From: Myxococcota bacterium
GTDB taxonomy: Bacteria > Myxococcota_A > Polyangia > HGW-17
Reading direction: 5' to 3'
DNA: 39,200 bases
NCBI GenBank assembly: GCA_018821305.1
Contig: JAHJMN010000104.1
Location: forward strand, 1 to 39,200
Shown here in pieces: positions 7,357 through 15,036 of the stretch. The notes under the pieces were generated by a model. The model saw nothing but the letters and a program-made list of their open reading frames with translations, had not been told where the DNA came from and did no database searches. The position numbers and the translations under genes were made by a program. Position 1 is the first letter of the stretch, and each line of letters starts with the position of its first letter.

Positions 7357-9643
7357 TCAGGGGTAGGCGATGAATTCTGGATCTGTTGCTTGAACGGGTA
7401 AAGCTGAGGACATGGTCACCGGATCTATGCCTAACTGACCTGAATAATTATCACCCCAACTTTGGATTTTACCATTTGTATCCACAAATCCTGTATACCA
7501 GTTTTTAACAGCAATTGATGCAGACACAAGGATTCCTGATGACGCAATTGACTGCTGAGGAGTATGATAATATGTGGTGCCACCAGCAATTCCAAGTTCC
7601 TGAGATCCATTTGAGCCCCAGCACCATAATCTGTTCAAAGTATCTGATGCACAGGTATATGACCTTCCCTGTGAATTTCTTTTACTTACGGCAATGGAAT
7701 TGAAAACCGCACCGGTAGGCATTAAGACCGGAGTGGGGGTATTTGCAGGATCTCTGTTACCTGCACCAATTGCACCATAGCTGTTATCTCCCCAGCAAAA
7801 CCCGTTGCCTGCAGTATCAAGAACACATGCATGCGCATCAGTAATGCTTATAAAATTGATTGCCGCTGCCGCTGACGGAACTGTAATACTTTGCGGAGTC
7901 CATGCATAATCAACTCCAACGAGTCCATAATAGTTAGAACCCCAGCACCAGAGACCACCATCTGTATCAGTGGCGCAGGAAATCTGACCTCCCGCAGCAA
8001 TGAAATTGAATGATTTGTTCTGAGGCATTTCAACAGGTACTGGTACCCAGCTGTTTGCAGATGAATTGTTTCCCAGTTGACCGCTACCATTTGAGCCCCA
8101 GCACCATGCGTTTCCGATGGTGTCAATGGCGCAGGTGTGATCAAAACCTGCGGCAACCGCAGTGAAGGAAATTCCCGGTGGCATACTTGTTGTAACGGGG
8201 CTGTTGCTTGGTGAATTGGATAAATTTCCAAATTGTCCATATGAATTGTCACCCCAGCACCAATTGTCACCGTTTGTATCCACAACACATGTATGGTTTA
8301 TTCCTGAAGACAATTTATCACTGAAGGATATTCCATCGGGCTTTTCCACTGGTGTCGGTGTATATGTAGATGTGCTGTCCCCGGTTCCCAGTTGCCCATT
8401 AGTGTTAGAACCCCAGCACCAGATGTCGTTGCGTGAATCCTGAGCGCACGCAAAATTCAGGCCGACCACAAGTCTCGTAAATACTTTTCCACTGCATCCA
8501 AGCATTGCACATCCAGTATTGCAGGCAATGGACCCGGAATCATAACCCAGGTCTGAGCAGGTTGTACCGCCGAAATCTGTCCCATCGCACTGCTCTCCGA
8601 AATCCGCATCGAGTTTGTTGTCTCCGCAACTTCGACACATGGATAAATCATAATCACAACTGGAGCAAAGCAGTGTCACGTTTTCATCATAATAGTTGGG
8701 GTTAAGGCTGTGACAGTTTGTTTTTCCGTTCAGATTTGCCCCTTCGCAATTTTCGCCGTAAATAGTCTGAATTGTTCCGTCACCACAATATCCAAAAGTA
8801 GCACAGTTTGCTTCGGCATAGGTACAGTCATTGTTGCAACTCAGAGTGCCACCATAATAACCAAGAGAAATGCAATCATTGCCCCCATAATCATTGCCAT
8901 CACATTCTTCTGCCCCGGTCGTCGAGCCATCTCCACATTCGCTGCAGTTGGAGTAGTCGAAAGTGCAGTCACTGTTACAAAGCAGCGTACCGGCATCGAA
9001 ATTTAACTGAGTGGCGCAGGTCTGGTTATTAAGATTAGTCCCATCGCAGTCTTCCTCTTCGGTCTGAACTGTGGAATCTCCGCATCTTCCAGACAGCTCA
9101 CAGTTCTGGGTATTGAAAGTGCAATCATTGGAACAGCTTAGTGTTCCACCATAATACCCCAGTGTTTCGCAGGTCTGGCCGTTCAGATTGCCATTGTCGC
9201 AGGTTTCTCCATACTGGGCCTGAATTACGCTGTCTCCACATTTATTTTCTCCACCGCACTGACTGAAATCATAGCGACAATCATCACCACAGGTGACATT
9301 GCCGGTACCGTATACTCCGAATTCAGCACAGGTAAGTTCGGTGAAACTGGAAGCTTCACAATCTTCATCGTTTTCCTGTACTATGTCATCCCCGCATCTC
9401 TCTGAGCACTGTGAGTAATCGAAAGTGCAGTCATTGGCGCAAGTCAGCGTTCCTTTGTAATATCCAGCTTCCATGCAGGTATTTCCCCCGAGGTTTTCTC
9501 CATCGCATTCTTCAGAGGGGTCGATAACAGTGTCGCCACACACATCAACTTCAGACGAATCATCACACCCGGCAAAAACCAGTGAGAGGGAAATTGTTCC
9601 GATTAATAAAATAGTATTAAATAAGTGTTTTTTTTTCAGCCAT
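7357..9643 (-). CDS. Large lipoprotein: seven Myxococcus Cys-rich repeats plus seven RCC1-like repeats (possible A9 frameshift at start)
   Basis: The continuous reading frame from 9543 gives 728 residues with no signal peptide. Extending it upstream in the same frame (to 9639, about 760 residues) reveals a lipoprotein signal ending LVFAGC. The only ATG with a proper Shine-Dalgarno (GGAGG, five bases before the ATG at 9643-9641) is out of frame by one base, because the next codons contain a run of nine A (T at 9628-9636). Eight A would join ATG-GCT-GAA to the signal peptide. The mature protein has seven CGD...CDG...C repeats of about 48 residues (Myxococcus disulfide repeat type). Seven repeats with xWCWGxNxxGQLG then follow (RCC1 type), enough for one seven-bladed propeller. 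It should be a surface binding protein; the ligand is unknown. Confidence 0.85.
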
Positions 9644-9779
9644 AATAACCTCCAAACCGTCTTTATGAAACGATTTGGCGCATAGGCTATATATTATAAA
9701 CAATTTGTCAATCAGTATTATATCAAGGGGGAATTTTTAAGGAAACTAAAGGTCGGGAGATATCTCAACACCTTGTGGT

Positions 9780-10772
9780 TTATTTTTCGTTACTTTTTTG
9801 CACGGGACCAATGTATCGCCTGGAAATAACGATATTATCCACCCAGCGGAGCATAGTTTGCGGAAAATCTTCAGTTGTACGATGTAGATTCAGTTGAACG
9901 TAGTTTGGCTTCAGGTCTTCCGTATCGCGATATCTCATCTGAGTAACTCTGGAAATGAGGACACCGTTCTGCCACAGTCTGGCTTCACCGTCTGAAAACC
10001 CCGGAGTATTGAGATATAGACCCACTTCAAAGCAGTTCCATTCATTAAAAATCAGATACTGAAAGGGCGTGGCGTAAACACTGAAACGATATGGTGTGCC
10101 ACCGTCAGAGGCATCAGTAACATTCAGTTCGCCAATCGGTACATCAACTCTATCGGGAGCGGGATTGTATGAATACAGATGCCCAACCCATAGAAAACCA
10201 TCATTAGCTTCGGGCTTTTGAGAAGGACCCCACCCTACAAACTGGATAGAAGCGTTATACCAGTTAGTCCCATCACATCTTGTATTCGCATTTGTTCCTT
10301 CAGATTCGGCGTAGATTCCAAAGCCTTTGACGCCCACACCGAGGGACAAATCCTCAGGGTGAAAGCTGTCATCGTACATCATACACATTCTTACAAAATA
10401 AGCTGGCTTCTCATCGAGATGAGCCGATGCAGGCAAAATGAAGCGGGTAGTTGGGCCGTTTTCGCCATTTTCCCAGGTATGGATTGCACTGTAATTGCCA
10501 GTGTAAGATACATCCGAAGTCACTTCGACATTTAAAGCGTAGCGGTCTTCTTCCGTGGGTATCTGAACATCACCGGTTTCAAAGTCCTCGGCAGCAATGA
10601 CAAATTCGTTTGAAGCAATTCCGATGTCATCGGGGTAATCCGCAGACAGTCCGGGATTCAATCCATCGGAAAGCCCCTCAGCCCAGAAGTCCGGATCCGG
10701 TGGTGCCTTTTTTTCATTGTTTGAACACGACAACGAGCCAATCATACATACAGCGAGTAATAAAAACTTCAT
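9780..10772 (-). CDS. Lipoprotein with polysaccharide lyase 14-like/jelly-roll domain
   Basis: A 330-residue lipoprotein with a short signal peptide and lipobox SLSC (Cys16). After a Pro/Asp-rich linker, residues about 55-320 form a beta-sandwich-like sequence. The order of motifs resembles the polysaccharide lyase 14 / concanavalin-like fold: YFVRMCMMYDD, GVGVKGFGIY, a WNCFEVGLYLNTPG strand, GEARLWQNGVLIS, and the closing WVDNIVISRRYIGP. Family assignment is from motif order only, and catalytic residues cannot be verified, so it may be a glycan-binding rather than a cleaving protein. The start codon lies four bases downstream of the DUF3795 gene's stop and has Shine-Dalgarno AAGGAA, so the two genes are one operon. 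Confidence 0.7.
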   Translation of the reverse strand: MKFLLLAVCMIGSLSCSNNEKKAPPDPDFWAEGLSDGLNPGLSADYPDDIGIASNEFVIAAEDFETGDVQIPTEEDRYALNVEVTSDVSYTGNYSAIHTWENGENGPTTRFILPASAHLDEKPAYFVRMCMMYDDSFHPEDLSLGVGVKGFGIYAESEGTNANTRCDGTNWYNASIQFVGWGPSQKPEANDGFLWVGHLYSYNPAPDRVDVPIGELNVTDASDGGTPYRFSVYATPFQYLIFNEWNCFEVGLYLNTPGFSDGEARLWQNGVLISRVTQMRYRDTEDLKPNYVQLNLHRTTEDFPQTMLRWVDNIVISRRYIGPVQKSNEK

Positions 10773-10775
10773 ATT

Positions 10776-11192
10776 CTATTCCTTGGATCTGAAATCTTTT
10801 CCACATTCGGAGCAGATTGAGTCATGAATTCCCACAATACCACCGCAACAGCAAATCCATTTGTTTTTTTCAGTTTTCATGAATTCTTCCACACCATCTT
10901 CACCCACCATCTTTGAATTTTCAATGAGGCTTGCTTTATATCTGGTGCGGTAACTTTTATCGAGATTTTTAACTGACTTACACGGGAAATCCCCGCATTC
11001 AAAACAATATTTCAAATTTCTTTCGGCAGCGCAGATGGCAATCAGGCATTTCTTGCATCGTTCAGGTTTATTTTCATCACCCATGAGGCATCCCGCACAG
11101 GACTTCTTTTTTCGGAGATGAACATAACACAAAAGACAGTTCATCCCGCAGGGAGCAAAGTAACCGGTATCAATAGAGTCAGGCATTTTCAT
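10776..11192 (-). CDS. DUF3795 cysteine-rich protein
   Basis: A 138-residue cytoplasmic protein with 17 cysteines. The N-terminal pattern YFAPCGMNCLLC followed by CAGC and CKKC, then CFECGDFPC, is the signature of the DUF3795 family. The C-terminus adds WICCCGG and CSECG, which look like a zinc ribbon. Metal (zinc or iron-sulfur) binding is likely, but the function of the family is unknown. No Shine-Dalgarno is visible before the ATG at 11192, and a promoter at 11199-11227 would place the transcript start at or next to that ATG, so a leaderless mRNA is possible. It is followed directly by the lyase-like lipoprotein gene. Confidence 0.8.
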   Translation of the reverse strand: MKMPDSIDTGYFAPCGMNCLLCYVHLRKKKSCAGCLMGDENKPERCKKCLIAICAAERNLKYCFECGDFPCKSVKNLDKSYRTRYKASLIENSKMVGEDGVEEFMKTEKNKWICCCGGIVGIHDSICSECGKDFRSKE

Positions 11193-11198
11193 ATGGAA

Positions 11199-11227
11199 GT
11201 CTTATGACAAACAAGCTCTCAAGTCAA
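11199..11227 (-). promoter_or_regulatory. Candidate promoter giving a near-leaderless mRNA
   Basis: On the minus strand: TTGACT (complement of 11222-11227), a 17-base spacer and TAAGAC (complement of 11199-11204; a weak -10). A start seven bases beyond the -10 would fall at 11192, the A of the DUF3795 ATG. Confidence 0.4.
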
Positions 11228-11265
11228 GGTTCGTAAGAGTTTTCCGATAAAAAAAAGCGAATTAG

Positions 11266-11506
11266 ACCGCTTGCGGAATTAAAGGATCGAAACGGGAAAA
11301 GTGAATGTTTTCATCCTGCCATTTGTAATTATGCTTTGATGTTGAATGTTTATGACCTGAACCGGGATCCTGTTTGCCTGACTACCTGTGTCCCTGTTTA
11401 AAATTTCAGGGAAACAGGAAATCAGTAGCAGGAACAGGAAAACAGGGGACTTATTCCTGAAGCATTTCTTTAAAACGAGTCACAATCGTATTACTCCGCA
11501 AGCGGT
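11266..11506. repeat. Family A palindromic element, copy A2 (complete)
   Basis: A 241-bp element bounded by a perfect 11-bp terminal inverted repeat, ACCGCTTGCGG (11266-11276) and CCGCAAGCGGT (11496-11506). Subterminal sequences AAAGGATCGAAA (left) and ATCGTATTACT (right) recur in other copies. The centre has CCTG words facing CAGG words around the core CCCTGTTTAAAATTTCAGGG. The left half is nearly identical to copy A1 at 2332-2606. It has no coding capacity. Confidence 0.9.
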
Positions 11507-11693
11507 ATAAAAAGTGAATATTTACCTCATTTTTTTGTAATTTTACATTGATATTAGATGTTTATGATCTGACCCTGCCCCTGTTTACCTGACTGCCTGA
11601 GTCCCTGTTAAAATATTTCAGGTAACCAGGTAATCAGTAGCAGGAACAGGATAATCAGGTAAGCAATTTTGCGAAGCGCAATGCAAGAGGACA
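11507..11693. repeat. Family A partial copy A3, directly adjoining A2
   Basis: Starts AAAAAGTGAATATTTACCTC, matching the AAAAGTGAATGTTTTCATCC stretch of copies A1 and A2. It continues through the CCTG/CAGG stem (CCTGTTTACCTGACTGCCTG) to GCAATTTTGCGAAGCGCAATGC, a small hairpin also seen in A1 at about 2505-2531. It lacks terminal repeats of its own and looks like a tandem second element sharing an end with A2. Confidence 0.7.
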
Positions 11694-11700
11694 TTAACTG

Positions 11701-11743
11701 AATAATATCCTGTAATCTTGAAAATATCAGGATATTATTTTTT
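11701..11743. terminator. Hairpin with T-run at the 3' end of the TerB-like gene
   Basis: A perfect 12-bp inverted repeat, AATAATATCCTG (11701-11712) and CAGGATATTATT (11728-11739), is followed on the plus strand by six T. The right arm overlaps the last codon and stop of the minus-strand TerB-like gene. The T-run is on the plus strand, so a canonical rho-independent stop would act on leftward-gene antisense transcripts; for the TerB mRNA it is a 3' stem without a U-tract. Confidence 0.5.
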
Positions 11744-12089
11744 CATTCTTAAGAATTTCTTCTACTTTTTCATCAGTATACCCGATTTTGACAGCAACCT
11801 TGGAAAGTAATTTTTTCTCAGTTTTTGCAAAATCACCGTCACTGATAATGGCTTTTCCTACTTCAATAATCACTGCATTTTTAGCCTCTTCGGTAGAAAT
11901 ATCTTCCGCAAGCAGGGCTGGATCATCATCAATGTTCCGGCGCATGACTTCTTTTCTTTGATCTGCATCAAGTTCATATTTGTCCATTACGCCATCAAGA
12001 TAATCCCTTTCTTTATCCGTCAGGAATCCATCAATTAGAATAGCTTGACATACGACTTTACATATCGAGAGTTTTTCTTTTGTTTCCAT
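11727..12089 (-). CDS. TerB-like helical protein
   Basis: A 120-residue, acidic, all-alpha protein. It has two similar halves, each with the motif of a TerB/DjlA-type tellurite-resistance fold: AILIDGFLTDKERDYLDGVMDKY near residues 17-39, and AIISDGDFAKTEKKLLSKVAVKIG near residues 80-103. In this fold a conserved Asp-Gly and a following acidic/Lys-Glu segment coordinate metal. The molecular role of stand-alone TerB-like proteins is unclear. A GGAG Shine-Dalgarno seven bases before the ATG supports the start. No other ter genes are visible in the window. It lies downstream of the nucleotide-sugar dehydrogenase gene, separated by a family A repeat fragment, so co-transcription is uncertain. Confidence 0.75.
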   Translation of the reverse strand: METKEKLSICKVVCQAILIDGFLTDKERDYLDGVMDKYELDADQRKEVMRRNIDDDPALLAEDISTEEAKNAVIIEVGKAIISDGDFAKTEKKLLSKVAVKIGYTDEKVEEILKNEKIIS

Positions 12090-12140
12090 ATGCTTTCTCC
12101 AGTTTGCGCAATTCAGTGGAATGCACAGAAAAAATTAGCT

Positions 12141-12217
12141 GCTCCTGCTACTGATTGCCTGTAACATGATATATTTACAGGAAAGCAGGAAGTCAGGAAA
12201 GCAGGTTCAGGATCAGG
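12141..12217. repeat. Family A inner stem fragment, copy A4
   Basis: Only the CCTG/CAGG portion is present: GCTCCTGCTACTGATTGCCT, a short palindrome CCTGTAA/TTACAGG, then AAAGCAGGAAGTCAGGAAAG and CAGGTTCAGGATCAGG. No terminal inverted repeats are recognisable. It sits just after the stop of the nucleotide-sugar dehydrogenase gene (minus strand). Confidence 0.65.
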
Positions 12218-12247
12218 TCATAACCATCAATTTATTCCAAGAGGACC

Positions 12248-13564
12248 CTAGGCCAGATAGATTTTATCTCGGCCTTCTTTGACGTTCTTAGTGGCGTTTC
12301 TGGAATCAACTATGATGGTGCTTTCGCGGACGATCATCTCGTAATCGTAGCAGGAATGGTCAGTGACGATTAAAATGGCATCGTAGTTTTTCAGGTTTTC
12401 AGGAGTGAGATCCACAGAAGCCATTTTGATAGTGTAATGACGCATTGGGCTTACTTTGGGTACCGATGGAATGTATGGATCGTTATAATCAACCACTGCG
12501 CCCTTGTCCATGAGGAGTTCGATGAGTTTGAGGGCTGGTGATTCCCGAAGGTCATCAATATCTTTTTTGTAAGCCATGCCCAGCATGAGGATTTTTGCTC
12601 CGTTAATGCATTTTTTGTTTTTGTTCAGGGCGTCCATCATTTTCTGGACAACAAAATAGGTGACGGAATTATTGATTTCCCCAGCGAGTTCGATGAATTT
12701 AGTCTGGAAATCAAACTCATGGGCTTTCCATGTCAGATAAAACGGGTCAATTGGAATGCAGTGGCCCCCAAGACCGGGCCCTGGATAGAAAGGATGGAAT
12801 CCGAAGGGTTTCGTGGAAGCAGCATCAATGACTTCCCATATGTTAATGTCCATACGATCACAGAGCATTTTGAGTTCGTTTACCAATGCGATGTTGATGT
12901 TTCGATAGATGTTTTCAAGTAGTTTCGTGAGTTCTGCTGCCCGAGTGGAAGAAACGGGAACAACTTTGCCGATGACGGCGGAGTAGAGTTCAACGGCATT
13001 TTTAAGTCCTTCGGGAGTCATTGCCCCGACAACCTTGGGAATGGTTGAAGTGTTGAAATCCTTGTTGCCTGGATCTTCCCGTTCGGGACTGTATACAAGG
13101 TAGAAATCTTTGCCAGCGGTAAGTCCGCTTTTTTCAAGAATTGATTTAGTCAGTTCATCGGTGGTTCCGGGGTAGGTGGTTGATTCAAGGGAAATTAGTT
13201 GCCCTTTTCTGATGTACGGTTTGATACTCTCACAAGTACTCACAACGTAACTCATGTCCGGCTCTCGATGATGGTCAAGGGGGGTCGGGACGCAAATTAA
13301 AATTGCATCGCATTCGGAAATCCGGCTGTAATCCGTTGTCGGGATAAACTTTTTAGTGTCGATGAGTCCGGATACCTTATCCGAAGGTATATGTTTTATA
13401 TAGCTTTTTGATTCAAGAAGGAGTTTTACTTTCACAGGATCCACGTCAAAGCCGATGACAGGAAAATTCTGTTTACCAAACTCAATTACAAGGGGCAGGC
13501 CCACATAACCCAGGCCAATTACTCCGACTACCGCCGTTCTGTTTTTAATCTTTTCAATTAACAT
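12248..13564 (-). CDS. UDP-N-acetylglucosamine 6-dehydrogenase-like nucleotide-sugar dehydrogenase (WbpA type)
   Basis: A 438-residue cytoplasmic enzyme of the UDP-sugar dehydrogenase family, which oxidises C6 of a UDP-hexosamine to the uronate with two NAD+. Visible features: the Rossmann motif GLGYVGLPL at residues 17-25, VPTPL, the family sequence SPEREDPGN typical of WbpA-like UDP-GlcNAc enzymes, and the catalytic cysteine in GPGLGGHCIPIDP (about Cys269). The C-terminal NAD-linked domain includes MLGMAYKKDIDDLRESP. An in-frame TTG would add four residues, but GGAGG at 13570-13574 is spaced for the ATG at 13564. UDP-ManNAc oxidation (WecC-like) cannot be excluded. The product would feed capsule or O-antigen synthesis. 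No glycosyltransferase lies next to it. Confidence 0.9.
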   Translation of the reverse strand: MLIEKIKNRTAVVGVIGLGYVGLPLVIEFGKQNFPVIGFDVDPVKVKLLLESKSYIKHIPSDKVSGLIDTKKFIPTTDYSRISECDAILICVPTPLDHHREPDMSYVVSTCESIKPYIRKGQLISLESTTYPGTTDELTKSILEKSGLTAGKDFYLVYSPEREDPGNKDFNTSTIPKVVGAMTPEGLKNAVELYSAVIGKVVPVSSTRAAELTKLLENIYRNINIALVNELKMLCDRMDINIWEVIDAASTKPFGFHPFYPGPGLGGHCIPIDPFYLTWKAHEFDFQTKFIELAGEINNSVTYFVVQKMMDALNKNKKCINGAKILMLGMAYKKDIDDLRESPALKLIELLMDKGAVVDYNDPYIPSVPKVSPMRHYTIKMASVDLTPENLKNYDAILIVTDHSCYDYEMIVRESTIIVDSRNATKNVKEGRDKIYLA

Positions 13565-13666
13565 TATTACCTCCAAAAAAATTCGTATAAGTTCGCCGGG
13601 CAGTATAGCAGTTTCGGATTCTTTTAAAACTAATTTTCAAGACCGAAAAGCGTTATTCATGAAGAG

Positions 13667-14641
13667 TTACCATAATCCATGGATCGTTTCATTGCAGGAC
13701 ATGCATTTGCCGTTTATGACCGCATTTTTCACGATATGGTAGCCTCTGCGCTCAATAAGAGAACTGTGACAACGGGGGCACTTTGTAGTTGCATGGGCAT
13801 TTTGTCCCCGGATGTTTCCTGTGTACACGTATTTCATTCCAGCATCCGTAGCTAAAGCAGCAGCTTTCAGGATGGTACTCTCCGGTGTTGGTTCCACATT
13901 GCGCATGCGGTGATGCGGAAAAAATCTCGAAAAATGAATGGGTATATGCGTTCCAAGGTGGGTTTTTATAAAATTAATGAGTTTCCCGATGTCCTTTTCC
14001 GAATCGTTGAGCTCCGGAATTATAAGGTTTGTTATTTCAAGCCATTTTCCGCCCTTTAAAAGGATTTGAGCTGCTTCAAGAACGGGTTTCAGGGTGCCTG
14101 TACAGATCCGGCGATAGAGATCGTCATTCATGAATTTGATATCCAGATTAACAGCATCAATAAACGGGAGGGCCTCCTCAAGGGGTTTTTTATTTATATA
14201 TCCCGCTGTTACCCAGACTGTAAGCAGGTTGTTTTTGCGGGCAACTTTCCCGATTTCAAGGCTGTACTCGTAAAAGATCACCGGATCCGTGTAAGTAAGC
14301 GCTATACTCCTGGATCCTTTTTTTAAGGCCAATGCAGCGATTTCATCGGCGGTGAGACGGTAGGCTTTCAGATCTACAGGGTTACTCTGGCTTATACCTT
14401 CATTCTGACAGTTAAGACAATGAAGATTACACCCCGCACAGGCAATGCTAAGGATTTTTGAGCCCGGAAGTACATGATATAGAGGCTTTTTTTCTATTGG
14501 ATCATTGTGAACAGCAACGGGACGGTCGTGAGTGATGGCAGTAAGGACACCTTTATAATTATAGCGAGCGCGACAATCGCCGGCCATTCCTTCTTCAATG
14601 CGGCAGTGTTTCGGACACAGATCGCATATGAGGGCAGACAT
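13667..14641 (-). CDS. amrS: AmmeMemoRadiSam system radical SAM enzyme
   Basis: A 324-residue radical SAM protein. The [4Fe-4S] motif CNLHCLNC has its cysteines at residues 71, 75 and 78 (CxxxCxxC). An N-terminal cysteine group (C6, C9, C13) and a C-terminal zinc-ribbon-like pair (CPRC, CMSC) are typical of this family, as are the motifs IACAGCNLHC, TYTDPVIFYEY and FSRFFPHHRM. AmrS belongs to a widespread system with Memo and AMMECR1 proteins whose biochemical role is unresolved. Neither partner is in the window. The ATG follows directly on the stop codon of the small membrane protein gene (TAAATG), with the Shine-Dalgarno GGGAG inside that gene, so the two are translationally linked. Confidence 0.9.
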   Translation of the reverse strand: MSALICDLCPKHCRIEEGMAGDCRARYNYKGVLTAITHDRPVAVHNDPIEKKPLYHVLPGSKILSIACAGCNLHCLNCQNEGISQSNPVDLKAYRLTADEIAALALKKGSRSIALTYTDPVIFYEYSLEIGKVARKNNLLTVWVTAGYINKKPLEEALPFIDAVNLDIKFMNDDLYRRICTGTLKPVLEAAQILLKGGKWLEITNLIIPELNDSEKDIGKLINFIKTHLGTHIPIHFSRFFPHHRMRNVEPTPESTILKAAALATDAGMKYVYTGNIRGQNAHATTKCPRCHSSLIERRGYHIVKNAVINGKCMSCNETIHGLW

Positions 14642-14866
14642 TTATTTCGACTCCCGGTAGAAAAGGGCTTTTTTATCACTTAACTGTCCGGTTTTAATTG
14701 CTTTTTCTATTTTATTAACATCGCGTGCCTGAGGTTTGCCTTTAATTTGTGAAGGTTTTGACACCTCGGGGGATCTACTGCTTCCGGGTTTTTGAGGCAA
14801 AGTATTAATTCCGATAAGAATGACAAAAGTGAGCATATAAAGCCATGCTGCGAGATCTTTAATCAT
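14642..14866 (-). CDS. Small membrane protein upstream of amrS
   Basis: A 74-residue protein with one N-terminal transmembrane helix (about residues 5-22, LAAWLYMLTFVILIGINTL), then a Pro/Ser/Lys-rich linker and a short charged tail with IEKAIKTGQLSDKKALFYRES. The family is not recognised. Its stop is immediately followed by the amrS ATG, so the pair is an operon. The Shine-Dalgarno (GGTAG) is weak. Support comes from the operon position and protein-like composition. Confidence 0.6.
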   Translation of the reverse strand: MIKDLAAWLYMLTFVILIGINTLPQKPGSSRSPEVSKPSQIKGKPQARDVNKIEKAIKTGQLSDKKALFYRESK

Positions 14867-14981
14867 TAAAAGTAACTACCTTTCGAAAAACACGCTGAAA
14901 GGGGTGAATGTTTTCTGAAATCCATCTTGAATCAAAACGGCACTTATGGCAAGCTGAGGGCAGCTGAAAACCATACCTTTG

Positions 14982-14998
14982 GACTACTGAAGTAGTTC
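14982..14998. promoter_or_regulatory. Palindrome in the glnA upstream region
   Basis: ACTACT-GA-AGTAGT at 14983-14996 is a perfect dyad within a slightly longer symmetrical stretch. It lies between the divergent small membrane protein gene and glutamine synthetase, just before a TAAAAT that could be a -10 (15004-15009). It does not fit the known GlnR or NtrC consensus, so the cognate factor is unknown. Confidence 0.35.
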
Positions 14999-15036
14999 AA
15001 GGGTAAAATATTAACAATTTTTCCATGGAGTATCAA

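Noticed and set aside
13565-13666. Promoter of the nucleotide-sugar dehydrogenase gene
   Set aside because: A TATACT-like -10 can be seen on the minus strand near 13603, but no acceptable -35 lies 16-18 bases upstream, so I did not list it.
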